Counted from the stretch's first letter, positions 1 through 8,804 are shown. The stretch is 64,000 nt of DNA from Xenorhabdus griffiniae (GCF_037265215.1 NZ_CP147737.1:1116001-1180000), one strand, 5' to 3'. Numbers and translations are program-made. The notes: generated from the sequence alone by a model not told the origin.

Positions 1-320
1 CCTAATCCATAAAAAATAACATCAAATGACCGTTCAGATAATTCACTTTTTTGAAGCAAAACACCCGAACCTGTAACTTCTGAGCAGAGCATTAACAAAA
101 GATTCCAATCTATTTCATGTTTAGCCAATTCCACTAATTGAGTTGAAAAAATTTCTTTTTGTGTATTTTTCATAGCAACAGTCTGAAATTCACGTATCAG
201 AAAGATAAGTTTTTTCAACTCTTTTTCATCATGATCTTTTTTATGCCGCCCTGTATTGAAAAAGGGAGGCATAGTATTAATTAGACGTTTGAGATATTGT
301 AAATTATCTTCACACATCAT
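1..320 (-). CDS. Unknown ICE protein, C-terminus cut by window edge
   Basis: An open frame runs leftward off the window from an ATG at 320 (or 317). The start overlaps the end of parB by 11 bases, a typical translational-coupling arrangement, so it is the next gene of the parA-dnaB-parB operon. The visible 106 residues begin MMCEDNLQYLKRLIN and are charged and probably helical. I see no motif I can name. Genes in this place in SPI-7-type elements usually belong to the maintenance/replication block, but I do not assign a family. Base composition is AT-rich like parB and dnaB. Confidence 0.6.
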   Translation of the reverse strand, partial: MMCEDNLQYLKRLINTMPPFFNTGRHKKDHDEKELKKLIFLIREFQTVAMKNTQKEIFSTQLVELAKHEIDWNLLLMLCSEVTGSGVLLQKSELSERSFDVIFYGL

Positions 321-1947
321 TAAGATTCGTGACTCCATCTAGCAAATATATTGATTGCAATTCACGTAACCTTCTTAGCAAACGCACGATTTTTATGAAC
401 TGTAAAATCGATTCATCATCAAAATCTGGACTTTTTATTTTATCAGCAGTACATGAGCCAACTAACACTTCACAAAGATAACCATGATTAAGTACCTCTC
501 CATCATGACCAGATAACAATTTCAATAAAGTTAGAACAGGTGCATTACCTTCATTAACTCTAAACCCAGAGGATCTCATTTCAGAATTATCTTGGCTAAT
601 AAACTCAGACATACCTAATCCATCAACAAGAGAAAAAACAGAGCGGAATATTTCTACTTGTAGATGTTCAATATCGTCCTGCAATGGCGAAATAGGGTAT
701 AATGCGCTTAACGTTACCGGTTGACTTTCTTTACCTTGACTTGGCAAACTTTCAAAATATGGTGATATTAATGTCTCTATTGGTTCGTTTTCTGATTCAC
801 CATTAGGAGTATTATTTTTTTTCGTGCTATAAAATTCCTCCTCACTTGAGTTATTAACGTCAACAAAATCAACTTGCTCATCTTCAATTGTTGCTTTTAT
901 CTGTTTTACGTTTGCCGCAACTTTTGATTCTGATGACTCATTGTCTGGAAAAGATATATCGTCATGATGTTCTTTAGTTGTAGATTTATCTTTTACTTCA
1001 CCTTCAGCATTATTTTTCGTTTGGTTTGCATCTACATTATCAAAAATTCCTTTAGATTGCGTTTTAGGATTTAATTCAAATAACCATCTATCATAATTTA
1101 ATAATGAATGAGGGCAATTTTTAATTAACTCTCCAATTAGCTCATCTCGAAATACATCTAATGAAAATAATTCTGGGGAATCAAGATGAGCGCAAACATT
1201 AGAAAAAACATCAACAGGTAAGTTTTTGTCATCGCTATCTGAAAGAAATTCTTTTCCCACACGTTTAGCATTAGAACGCAGTAAAAGTAGTGATTCAATT
1301 TGACCTCTACCCATACCGTTTTCTAATAAGGTCGGCATATATGGGTACAAATAATTTAATGCATCTTCCATTTTACTGATACTGGAATAATGGACAGGAA
1401 ACCCTTCTTTATCTAGTAACTTAGAAAGTTCACGTAATGTTACTTTTTTACTCAATTTATCTTCAAACAATGTCCTGGCTTTATGAACTCCTTGCGCTTT
1501 TTCTATGAAGGTTAAATCGCCACGCATATCATTTTCTGCCAAATGGCCTATTATACAATGTAAACGACCAGGCCACGGTTTGAATAAACAGTGAATTCGA
1601 AAAAAACGCTCATCACCTGTTTCTTGCCATAGTTCTGAAAGAATTTGATAGCGGGTATTACCACCATCACTAAATATATATGTATCGTCACCATCAGGAT
1701 CTCGAGTCACTTTAGGTACTGTATCCAGTCCACGGGCTTTGATCGATGCCTTAATATCATCATAACGGGGATTCCTCACCTTTCTAGGGTTATCTGGGTT
1801 TGGGTTAAGCTGATCTAGCGTTAATACCATAGGCATTTCACTCACTGGTATAACTAGATTTTCAGGAACATTAGAAATATTCGCATTCGGTGAAAAGCTT
1901 CCAAGTAATAAAGCATCACCTAATTTTTTATTTTTTTGCTTTTTCAT
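310..1947 (-). CDS. parB: ParB family partition protein of PFGI-1-class ICE
   Basis: Probable DNA-binding partition/stabilisation protein acting with the ParA encoded two genes upstream. Residues about 40-130 form a ParB/Srx-type N domain, with LDQLNPNPDNPR near its start and the SDGGNTRYQIL stretch matching the ParB box. Residues about 140-220 look like the KorB-type helix-turn-helix region. The remaining 300 residues are acidic and low in complexity, with a possible second folded part at the C-terminus. The length (545 aa) fits the ICE PFGI-1 ParB class (TIGR03764-like) rather than chromosomal ParB (~300 aa). A GGGGG stretch precedes the ATG, and the gene starts 3 bases after dnaB ends. A role in maintaining the excised circle is inferred from family knowledge. 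Confidence 0.88.
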   Translation of the reverse strand: MKKQKNKKLGDALLLGSFSPNANISNVPENLVIPVSEMPMVLTLDQLNPNPDNPRKVRNPRYDDIKASIKARGLDTVPKVTRDPDGDDTYIFSDGGNTRYQILSELWQETGDERFFRIHCLFKPWPGRLHCIIGHLAENDMRGDLTFIEKAQGVHKARTLFEDKLSKKVTLRELSKLLDKEGFPVHYSSISKMEDALNYLYPYMPTLLENGMGRGQIESLLLLRSNAKRVGKEFLSDSDDKNLPVDVFSNVCAHLDSPELFSLDVFRDELIGELIKNCPHSLLNYDRWLFELNPKTQSKGIFDNVDANQTKNNAEGEVKDKSTTKEHHDDISFPDNESSESKVAANVKQIKATIEDEQVDFVDVNNSSEEEFYSTKKNNTPNGESENEPIETLISPYFESLPSQGKESQPVTLSALYPISPLQDDIEHLQVEIFRSVFSLVDGLGMSEFISQDNSEMRSSGFRVNEGNAPVLTLLKLLSGHDGEVLNHGYLCEVLVGSCTADKIKSPDFDDESILQFIKIVRLLRRLRELQSIYLLDGVTNLNDV

Positions 1948-1950
1948 ATA

Positions 1951-3327
1951 TTACCCCCTCATCCCAAAATCATATCCTTGTGGAAAATCAGAAAAACGAG
2001 TGTATCTTCCATCAAACTGAACTTTAATTACTCCTAGCGGCCCTTGTCGTTGCTTACTAATAATAATTTCTGCTATTCCTTTATCTAAAGAATTGGGGTC
2101 GTAAAGCTCATCACGATACAAAAACAATATAAGATCCGCGTCTTGCTCAAGGGAACCAGAATCACGAAGATCACCATTAACAGGATGTTTATCTTTACGT
2201 TGTTCTAGTTGACGATTTAATTGAGATAAAGCAAGCACAGGGCAACGTAATTCTTTTGCTAATGCCTTCAAGCTACGGGAAATTTCACCAATTTCTAGCG
2301 TACGATTTTCTTGATCTGGACTACGCATAAGTTGCAAGTAGTCAATGACAATAAGATTAGGTTTACCAAATTTACGCGCATTACGACGAGCGCGAGCACG
2401 TAGTAGAGCAGGTGTCATATTACTACTATCATCAATGACTAATCTGTCTTTCCAATCTGATATCACCTTTAAGGCTTCGGTGATTTTATCCCAATCTCTA
2501 TCATCTAAATTTCCACTGCGTATTTCCTCAAGTGGCACTGAAGCTAATTCGCTAACCAATCTCTGAATTAACTGTTCCGCTGGCATTTCGATGCTATAAA
2601 ACTGCACAACCCCTTCTGTACCATTAAGGGAACCTTGAGACATTGCCATTGCTAGTGCGGTTTTTCCCATAGATGGGCGCGCACCCAATAAGATTAAATC
2701 CCCAGGCTGAAACCCACAGGTTTTTTTATCGAGATCAGCAAACCCTGTTGGAGTTCCTGTTATTCCATTGCTCTGAATAGCGTTTTCAAGATAATCGATA
2801 ACATTCGATACGACATCCATTAGTGAGTGTTGTTCAGCAACTGCCCCTTTTTCCGATAAAAGGAATAGTTGCTTTTCAGCCTGTTCGCAAAGCTGAAGTG
2901 CATCTGTCCTAAGATCTGCGCTCTGAATTACCAATGTTTTTCCAAGGTTCATTAGTCCTTTTGCACGACTTCGTTTAGACACTATTTCAGCGTAATGAAC
3001 TATATTAGCTGCACTTGGTGTATATTTTGATATCGTAGCTAAATACGCAAAACCTCCTGCGTGTTCAAGTTGACCAGATTTTTCCAGCGCATCCTGTAGT
3101 GTTATTAAATCAATGGGAAAATTAGCGTGGCATAACTCAGCCATTTTTTGCCAGATAATACGGTGCGCATGTGAAAAAAAGTCTTCAGGTTGCAATAGTG
3201 GAGCCACTTCGTCCCAGCGATCATTTTCTAACATTAAACCGCCTAATACAGACTGCTCAGCTTCTTCGGCATAAAACGCCAATGGGTCTATATTTTTAGG
3301 TATTCCTAATATTTCTAAATTATCCAT
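1951..3327 (-). CDS. dnaB: Replicative DNA helicase, DnaB-like, ICE-borne
   Basis: Hexameric DnaB-type helicase expected to unwind DNA for autonomous replication of the excised ICE. The N-terminal DnaB domain begins at AEEAEQSVLGGLML (about residue 20). The RecA-like domain carries Walker A GARPSMGKTALA near residue 215, the DYLQLM Walker B region and the R-rich C-terminal motifs ending DLILFLYRDELY. Length 458 aa is normal for the family. I place the start at the ATG at 3327, which overlaps the parA stop (TGATG) behind GGGGGACGCG, rather than at the preceding GTG. A dnaB between parA and parB is standard in SPI-7/PAPI-1-type ICEs. The gene is clearly more AT-rich than parA. Confidence 0.92.
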   Translation of the reverse strand: MDNLEILGIPKNIDPLAFYAEEAEQSVLGGLMLENDRWDEVAPLLQPEDFFSHAHRIIWQKMAELCHANFPIDLITLQDALEKSGQLEHAGGFAYLATISKYTPSAANIVHYAEIVSKRSRAKGLMNLGKTLVIQSADLRTDALQLCEQAEKQLFLLSEKGAVAEQHSLMDVVSNVIDYLENAIQSNGITGTPTGFADLDKKTCGFQPGDLILLGARPSMGKTALAMAMSQGSLNGTEGVVQFYSIEMPAEQLIQRLVSELASVPLEEIRSGNLDDRDWDKITEALKVISDWKDRLVIDDSSNMTPALLRARARRNARKFGKPNLIVIDYLQLMRSPDQENRTLEIGEISRSLKALAKELRCPVLALSQLNRQLEQRKDKHPVNGDLRDSGSLEQDADLILFLYRDELYDPNSLDKGIAEIIISKQRQGPLGVIKVQFDGRYTRFSDFPQGYDFGMRG

Positions 3328-4250
3328 CACGCGTCCCCCATTCCCACTGGTTGTTCAATCAAAACGGTTTTAAATTTACTTGTCCATTCGGGGAACAATT
3401 CACATGCGAGACTATACATAGTTTGGGCAGCCGCAGGACTTTTTCGGGTAGTTTTATATTCAAGGCGGTGAACAGGCTGAGCGCGGACATGACCCAGTTT
3501 GTAGATATCCAGCAGGTCGATACGGGTGTTCAGCAACTGATAAACCTTTCTGCCACCCAACGCTGACTTATCGTAGCGTTGCTGTTCGATAATATCGGTC
3601 AGTTCATTAAGCGTGTCGCGGTCCAAATTCGTGCCTTCAATTCCATTGACCAATATCTGGATCAATGGAAGTTGAATACCGTAATTTTCAAAGGATTGCA
3701 GTCGGGTCAACATTCGCAACGTGCCACGCAGGAACTCCCGCACATCCGGTAGTATCGGTTTAATTATCCCCAGCACATTGTGCGTGGCGGCCAACACCAC
3801 CAGTTCCGTCATCACTCCCGCCGCGCCTTTGGAGTCAATAATAATGACATCGTATTGATGAAAAATAGGATGTTGAAAAATATTGCGCAAGCGAAGACGC
3901 CCGTCAGGTGCGTGCAGCATCGCGGTCGGCAGGAGTTCGTCGGGATCATTGGAGATAATGATATCGAGATTATTGATCGCAGAACGGGAAATAAACTGAT
4001 CTGGCTGATTTAGATCCACCGTTTGCATTAACAGCTCATACAGCCCTGCGGGCGCTTCATATTTCAGATGAAAAATACTGCTGGACGTGGGTTGCGAATA
4101 ATCGCCGTCAAACAGGAGGGTGCATAAACCGGCATCGGCCAAAAATCCGGCCAAATTAGCCGCTTTTGTTGACTTACCTTCACCACCTTTGGGGGAAACA
4201 ATAGGAAGAACTATAGGCCTTTTAGAAAGGGCAGAGAAAACTTGTTCCAT
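3327..4250 (-). CDS. parA: ParA/Soj family partition ATPase of ICE
   Basis: Deviant Walker ATPase needed in PAPI-1-type elements for stability of the excised circle. The deviant Walker A reads SPKGGEGKSTKAANLAG near the N-terminus, followed by LFDGDYSQPTSS (A' region) and YDVIIIDSKGA (Walker B). About 307 aa, normal for the family. The frame is open to a TTG at 4286, but the ATG at 4250 aligns with where related proteins begin. Neither has a strong ribosome site, so the start is uncertain. It is the first gene inside this end of the ICE, 84 bases from the att core. GC content is higher than in dnaB and parB, suggesting a mosaic junction near the dnaB start. Confidence 0.9.
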   Translation of the reverse strand: MEQVFSALSKRPIVLPIVSPKGGEGKSTKAANLAGFLADAGLCTLLFDGDYSQPTSSSIFHLKYEAPAGLYELLMQTVDLNQPDQFISRSAINNLDIIISNDPDELLPTAMLHAPDGRLRLRNIFQHPIFHQYDVIIIDSKGAAGVMTELVVLAATHNVLGIIKPILPDVREFLRGTLRMLTRLQSFENYGIQLPLIQILVNGIEGTNLDRDTLNELTDIIEQQRYDKSALGGRKVYQLLNTRIDLLDIYKLGHVRAQPVHRLEYKTTRKSPAAAQTMYSLACELFPEWTSKFKTVLIEQPVGMGDA

Positions 4251-4333
4251 TTTGCACGCTCGACATATAAAAATTCTAGCGCGCAACTAGCCAACGAAGA
4301 AAGTGATTTACTTCACACTAATAAACAACAGGA

Positions 4334-4377
4334 TGAAAATCCCCGTGTCGGTGGTTCGATTCCGCCTCCGGGCACCA
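4334..4377 (+). other. ICE attachment core: 3' half of tRNA-Phe
   Basis: The 44 bases match the anticodon-loop-to-CCA half of enterobacterial tRNA-Phe: anticodon GAA inside TGAAAATCCCC, then the variable loop, the T loop GGTTCGATTCC and the acceptor end GGGCACCA. The bases to the left do not continue as a tRNA 5' half, so this is not an intact gene. tRNA-Phe (pheU/pheV) is the known integration site of SPI-7-type ICEs, and the copy lies between parA and the integrase, exactly where attP or an inter-element att is expected. Confidence 0.9.
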
Positions 4378-4717
4378 AGTTTCCATGCGGGTTTGTCCTA
4401 GGTTGTTAAATTTCCTGACAAAAGCGCGAAAAAGAATCAATCGTTAATTAAATGTTAAGGCCTAATCAGTTCAGTTTGTACTGTTTAGTTGATAAGAACA
4501 TTTAAGACAAGATGACAGGGTGGCTGTTTTATCAGTTACCCTTTTCTTGTTTAAGGTAATGATTTCAGTAATTGATTCTGATGTCAAGTCAGGTATAAAC
4601 TTCACGGGATGCCGGAACGGTATCAATTATCTTTTCATACCCACCATTATTGATGCAGGGCGGTTCAATCAATCCCCTCCTCCTGACTGAAACCCGCCCT
4701 GTTCTTTTTAATCCGTT
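4378..4717. other. Non-coding stretch between att core and integrase
   Basis: No gene-like frame is seen. The part next to att probably holds recombinase arm-binding sites, which I cannot identify by eye. A hairpin lies at its right end (listed separately). Confidence 0.5.
4656..4709 (+). terminator. Hairpin followed by T-run next to integrase 3' end
   Basis: CAGGGCGG (4656-4663) pairs perfectly with CCGCCCTG (4694-4701) around a 30-base loop and is followed by TTCTTTTT on the plus strand. It could stop transcripts entering from the att side toward the integrase. On the minus strand it lies just after the integrase stop but lacks a T-run. The long loop lowers confidence. Confidence 0.4.
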
Positions 4718-5746
4718 TTATTCTTTCTCACCGGCAGGCTCATCAGAACGATCGGTATACAACCCCAGCTCCCGCGCCAGTGTTTTCCCCGTCACTTCCA
4801 TATCGAGATCAATGTATTCCATCGTGGTCGCGACATTACGATGCCCCAGTAATCTTTTCACCAACGGCAGGTTCCGATCCGGCGCTTTCATCAGCGTCGT
4901 TGCCACGGTATGGCGAAAACGGTGAGGCGAGACAGCAAAATCACACTCCCTGGACAGCCGACGAAAGAAAGAACGGAGCTGTTGTTTTTCCCGATTGATA
5001 TCATATTGGTAACGGGAAAGCCGGCTGGGGTGCGGCACACTTAACCGGCTGAGATCGAAAATCGGATCGTTACCTTCCGCACCGGCAGCCATCGCCCTTG
5101 CCACGAGTTGTGCCAGCCGGGGTTTGAGTTGCGGAATAATCGGTATCTCCCATTCGCTGTGGTTTTTACTGCCTTCCAGCCCCAGTTCAATATAATTGCT
5201 TTCCAGGTTAATATCCCGCAGCCGCAGGTGCAGTAACTGGTTCTGGCGCATCCCCGTAAAGCGCAATGTCGCCAGCACGGTTGACCAATACCAGGTTGGG
5301 TACAGGGCACACCGCCCTCCCCGTGGCATCACGTCGGTTCTTTCTTCTTCCGCAAACTTCCCCATCAACAGGTTAATACGGGTTATCTGCGGCTGACTCA
5401 AAATCTTCTTCTTTTTCTTCTCTTTTTTAACCACGGCGTGGTTAAACGGGTTTTCGGTGTGGGGCAGCAGTTTTTGCGCCATACCGAAATTAAAAATCGC
5501 CCGCAGGTGGGCCACCTTATTGTTCCAGGTATGGCTCGACTGCTTTTTTTCCACCAGAAGATGGCGCCGCCACCGCAACACATCCCGATGAGTGATCTGC
5601 GCCGGTGATACCGCTTCCCCCATAAACCGGATAAAACCCCGTGCGACCTTACGATAACTCCATTCGGTATCCGGTCTCAGGATATGTGAAAAAAAGTACT
5701 CTTCTAATAGCGCTTCCCAACTGAAGGTTTCTGCTGTGTGCAACAT
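4718..5746 (-). CDS. int: Tyrosine recombinase, ICE integrase
   Basis: Site-specific recombinase expected to integrate and excise the element at tRNA-Phe. An N-terminal SAM-like core-binding domain (about residues 1-100) is followed by the catalytic domain: first Arg in TGMRQNQLLHLRLRDI (about 165), HRFRHT giving HxxR (about 275), LLGHRN with the last His, and the nucleophile Tyr in TTMEYIDLD (about 310). All expected catalytic residues are present. I start at the ATG at 5746 because GAGGAA lies 8 bases upstream; the open frame extends further but without a good ribosome site. It lies 340 bases from the att core and reads toward it, the usual place for an ICE integrase. Confidence 0.9.
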   Translation of the reverse strand: MLHTAETFSWEALLEEYFFSHILRPDTEWSYRKVARGFIRFMGEAVSPAQITHRDVLRWRRHLLVEKKQSSHTWNNKVAHLRAIFNFGMAQKLLPHTENPFNHAVVKKEKKKKKILSQPQITRINLLMGKFAEEERTDVMPRGGRCALYPTWYWSTVLATLRFTGMRQNQLLHLRLRDINLESNYIELGLEGSKNHSEWEIPIIPQLKPRLAQLVARAMAAGAEGNDPIFDLSRLSVPHPSRLSRYQYDINREKQQLRSFFRRLSRECDFAVSPHRFRHTVATTLMKAPDRNLPLVKRLLGHRNVATTMEYIDLDMEVTGKTLARELGLYTDRSDEPAGEKE

Positions 5747-5825
5747 ATTATTTTTTCCTCGGTTCATCCTGCCGTTTCCTGTCCAAAAACAATTCGCGGC
5801 AATAAAATAAAAATAACTGTTTGAA

Positions 5826-6839
5826 TTATTTATCTTTAAATGATGAATGAAGGTGACTGTCAGGGGCAATACTTTCTTTCTCCCGTTTTGACCGTTTGGT
5901 CAGTTTCGAGGCGGGGTGGTGACTTTTCCCCTGATTTTGCGGCGAAGACCCATCAGGTGACTGAAATAAGGATAATAACGTCAGGGTATCATCAGACACG
6001 GATAGCGGTGGGGTTGTGATTTCACTGACGGGAGGCGGGGATGCGGTTTCCGGCACCGGAGTGCCTTCGGCAGAGGATGTCACCTCCTTCACCGGTTTTA
6101 CCTGCAAAGGGGAATGAACCTGCCCGGCAGCGTCCTGAAGCAATGTATCTATCAGCGGAACAGTAGAGGGACGCCCATTGAGGTGCTGCATCAGACAATG
6201 CCAGACTTCCGGTACGCTCACCAGCCACATCATGGCTTTTTCTGGTAACAGACAGGCAGCCAGCAACACTTCCTGCGGAACCGACGGTATGTTCTCCGGC
6301 GCGCGAAAACGGAAACGAAACGGTTTATCGGGGATACCCATGCCCGGTTGCCAGACATGCCCGTCCTCCAGTTCCCCTTCCAGTTGTCGCAATAACGGCA
6401 GGTGGTAAAACAACGCCGCCCAGAATACCACCGCCTGCCACAACAGGCTCTGTGCCGCCTGCGTTTCGGGTGCCGCCCCCGGTGGTAACAGATGACCCTT
6501 CGCCAGCCGCACGGCACAGGTGGTAAATTGCAGCGTCAGGTCGGCAAATCCCCCAGCCCCTGACCAGTCACCTTCCGGTGTGGCGGGTACTTGCTGGACA
6601 CTGCCCAGTAATTGCTTCACCGGTGCAAGATAGAAACGCTGATACAGCCCTTCCGGCAAGGCACTGTTTTGCCATAATTGCTGAAGACACTGACGGCGCA
6701 GGGGCGTTGCCAGTAACTCATCAGCCGATTGCGGCCGAAAATAGCCCCGGCTGTCACGAATGGCGGCCGGTTGTTGCTCGGGGGATTTTTGCGGTGTGGC
6801 AGACTGGCGGGCAAAATGCGATTTAAAACGCGCAAACAT
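5826..6839 (-). CDS. TraI_2-domain (MobH relaxase-like) protein, metal ligands lost
   Basis: The first 190 residues align by eye with the TraI_2 (MobH relaxase) domain: RGYFRPQSADELLATP, a helical middle, then GAGGFADLTLQF and LLPPGAAP. In active family members the motif HHxxxGGLxxHTLEV and a later LLHDVGKP supply the metal-binding His/Asp residues. Here the first reads GDWSGAGGFADLTLQF and the second ALFYHLPLL, so those ligands are missing. The C-terminal third is proline/serine-rich and probably disordered, and the protein (337 aa) is about half the length of PFL_4751-type relaxases. A clear GAGGAAAG precedes the ATG. It may be a non-catalytic paralogue or a decayed relaxase; the gene is intact, which favours retained function. 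Confidence 0.7.
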   Translation of the reverse strand: MFARFKSHFARQSATPQKSPEQQPAAIRDSRGYFRPQSADELLATPLRRQCLQQLWQNSALPEGLYQRFYLAPVKQLLGSVQQVPATPEGDWSGAGGFADLTLQFTTCAVRLAKGHLLPPGAAPETQAAQSLLWQAVVFWAALFYHLPLLRQLEGELEDGHVWQPGMGIPDKPFRFRFRAPENIPSVPQEVLLAACLLPEKAMMWLVSVPEVWHCLMQHLNGRPSTVPLIDTLLQDAAGQVHSPLQVKPVKEVTSSAEGTPVPETASPPPVSEITTPPLSVSDDTLTLLSLFQSPDGSSPQNQGKSHHPASKLTKRSKREKESIAPDSHLHSSFKDK

Positions 6840-7007
6840 GGTCTTTCCTCTTTCGGTTCAAATTGGGCTCAGTGTCGGTGAATCCCAGTCGGAAACAAGG
6901 AGAAACTCTTTTTGCAGAAATGAAAATTAAACTGACCCGATTTATCCATGGATTCACTTATCGGCTCACCTTAATTTTTACTATAAATCAATGCATTAAT
7001 ACTACTC

Positions 7008-7035
7008 AAAAATAAGAAAGCGCCCCGAAAGGCGC
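7008..7035 (-). terminator. Rho-independent terminator after methylase-like gene
   Basis: On the minus strand GCGCC-TTTCG-GGGCGC is followed at once by TTTCTTATTTTT. It lies about 40 bases after the stop of the methylase-like gene and would end that leftward transcript before the TraI_2/integrase pair. Confidence 0.8.
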
Positions 7036-7076
7036 ATGAGAGTAATAGAATATATAGAATAGATGCTGAAAAAAAT

Positions 7077-7766
7077 TCAGGCTGCCTGTGGCTGTTGATG
7101 CTCCCGTAAACGGTTCGGCCAGTTACCCAGATAATGTGCGGGTGTATAGCGGGTTCGCTGACTGCCGCCATTATGCAGGGCATTGCCAATGGTGACCGCG
7201 GCCGGGATGCCGGTCAGGGCAAGCTGGATGTAGGCCATCACCGCGGCCAGCGGATCAATATCAATCGCTGATACCCACAAACTGCATAACGGATCATGCC
7301 CCTGCGCTCTCAGGACGTCGGCAGCGGCCAGCGTCATACAACCCGCCCCACAAGCCGGCTCGTACAGGGTGACAAAGGGTTTCTCCTGCAAGCGTGCAGA
7401 GACATCCTGCAACTGCATCTCTGCCATCATTCTGGCCACGCACCAGGGAGTAAAAAACTGATTAAGTTCTTTATTACCTAAATCAAGCGCCATAAACACA
7501 CTGCCCAGAAAATCACCGGGTTCCTGCGCCAGCCCCAGCACGGTACAGGAAAAAAGTTCTACAATCCGGTCAACATCCTCCCGTTCGTATTTGTTGATGG
7601 TTTTCAGGTAATACTGCTCCAGTTCCTCACAATAATGGTATTTATTGTGAATGGCGGCCATCGCACAATTGCAAAAATCCTGAAAAACCTGATAACGACG
7701 GTGGTCACGTGCCGTCTGGTTAAACAGTGCGATAAATGCTTTTTGGTGATTCAGTTGTGATGACAT
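7077..7766 (-). CDS. N-6 DNA methylase-like protein without NPPY motif
   Basis: Resembles the HsdM-type N6-adenine methylase fold: an N-terminal helical region, then ELNQFFTPWCVARMMAEM and the SAM-binding motif I TLYEPACGAGCMTLAAA, followed by SAIDIDPLAAVMAYIQLAL. The expected catalytic (D/N)PP(Y/F) motif is absent; after VTIGNAL the protein ends with a short tail containing YTPAHYLGNWPNRL. Similar 220-240 residue proteins occur on ICEs and plasmids, so this looks like a family trait and not a recent truncation. The start is set at 7766, where AAGGAAA lies upstream of ATGTCATCAC. Whether it methylates DNA is doubtful. A protective or regulatory role on incoming DNA is inference. Confidence 0.75.
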   Translation of the reverse strand: MSSQLNHQKAFIALFNQTARDHRRYQVFQDFCNCAMAAIHNKYHYCEELEQYYLKTINKYEREDVDRIVELFSCTVLGLAQEPGDFLGSVFMALDLGNKELNQFFTPWCVARMMAEMQLQDVSARLQEKPFVTLYEPACGAGCMTLAAADVLRAQGHDPLCSLWVSAIDIDPLAAVMAYIQLALTGIPAAVTIGNALHNGGSQRTRYTPAHYLGNWPNRLREHQQPQAA

Positions 7767-7880
7767 CACGTGTTTTCCTTGCAAAAAATAACGGGAAAAC
7801 ACATCCCGAAAAGGGAAAATGTTTCCCCTTTCGGTTGAAGTGAAGATAAAAAATAAATTAATGATGGGTTAAATAACGCG

Positions 7881-8804
7881 TTACTGCCCAACGGCAATGG
7901 CCGGCACAGGCAGGTTCACCGCCCGTTTGTCATCGTTGACCCGATAAAGCGCCGGCCGGCTCTCCCGTCCTGACGGCCCGTTGCCGCTGTCCACATGCTC
8001 GCCCTGGTCATAGCAATCATAGCCTTTGAGGCTTCCTGACGGTTCGCTGTACCCGTGGCGGATTTCACAGTCAAACACCGAGGACAGCTCGCCCATCAGT
8101 TCGGCCGACGGGGGTGCCCAGGGGGAATCAAAGCGCACGGTCAGGCTGCTGACATGCCGGCGCTCCCAGCGGACATGGTGACCCAACGGCCATTCCATAC
8201 CGTATTGCGCATCGTAAAACTGCGCCGGCGTCGCGATGCCTTTGAGCAAGCCACTGTTGCCATTAATCTCGGTGGCAAGGCGGGTCGGCATTATCATCAG
8301 CATATCGCAGGGCTGCGCCGATTCCGGATAGACACTCAGTTTATCCCAGCACGCGCCGATATCGATAGTTTCAGACCAGCCCACCATGCCAAACCAGTCG
8401 GTATACTGGCGGGTCAGGAGACGGGTGATAATGTCACGCGCCGATGCCGGTACGCTTTCCCAACGCAACAGGCTGAGACAGGACTGGCGGTACAGGTTAT
8501 CGGTCCGTTTAATGTTGTCGCTGTTTAACGGCACATTATCCTGCAACAACTTAAGCCACTGTTCAAAAGCCAGGTTCTGTGCCGTCGGCGCCGCCGTGCC
8601 GTACACCAGTGCCGGGTAAGGCGCATAGGTTTGCGGTTTAGTCGGTTTCAGTATCCCCGCACAGCCGGCCAGAAACAGCCGCAGGCTTTGCTGCACCGCC
8701 TGGCGGTAACGGGGAGGTTCTTCCCCGCAGACCCATTGTTGCATTACGTCAATACACACCGACTTACCGGTGATGTCCAGTTGATTAGTATACCATTCTG
8801 CCAT
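7881..8804 (-). CDS. DUF1281 (YubB/Api92 ferredoxin-like) family protein
   Basis: A mobile-element protein of unknown role. Features seen are MAEWYTNQLDITGKSVCIDVMQQWV at the start, a middle section with DIGACWDKLSVYPESAQPCDM, and a C-terminal part with WAPPSAELMGELSSVFDCEIRHGYSEP, which resembles the DUF1281 ferredoxin-like fold, where a protein compares predicted to observed alpha/beta pairing with no known catalytic residues. The ATG at 8804 has GAGGAA 8 bases upstream and is preferred over upstream in-frame starts. It sits in the accessory block of small ICE genes with antirestriction-type neighbours. No function should be read into it beyond family membership. Confidence 0.7.
   Translation of the reverse strand: MAEWYTNQLDITGKSVCIDVMQQWVCGEEPPRYRQAVQQSLRLFLAGCAGILKPTKPQTYAPYPALVYGTAAPTAQNLAFEQWLKLLQDNVPLNSDNIKRTDNLYRQSCLSLLRWESVPASARDIITRLLTRQYTDWFGMVGWSETIDIGACWDKLSVYPESAQPCDMLMIMPTRLATEINGNSGLLKGIATPAQFYDAQYGMEWPLGHHVRWERRHVSSLTVRFDSPWAPPSAELMGELSSVFDCEIRHGYSEPSGSLKGYDCYDQGEHVDSGNGPSGRESRPALYRVNDDKRAVNLPVPAIAVGQ

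Noticed and set aside
4321-4380. Complete tRNA-Phe gene
   Set aside because: Only the anticodon-to-CCA half is present; bases to the left do not form the D arm or acceptor 5' strand.
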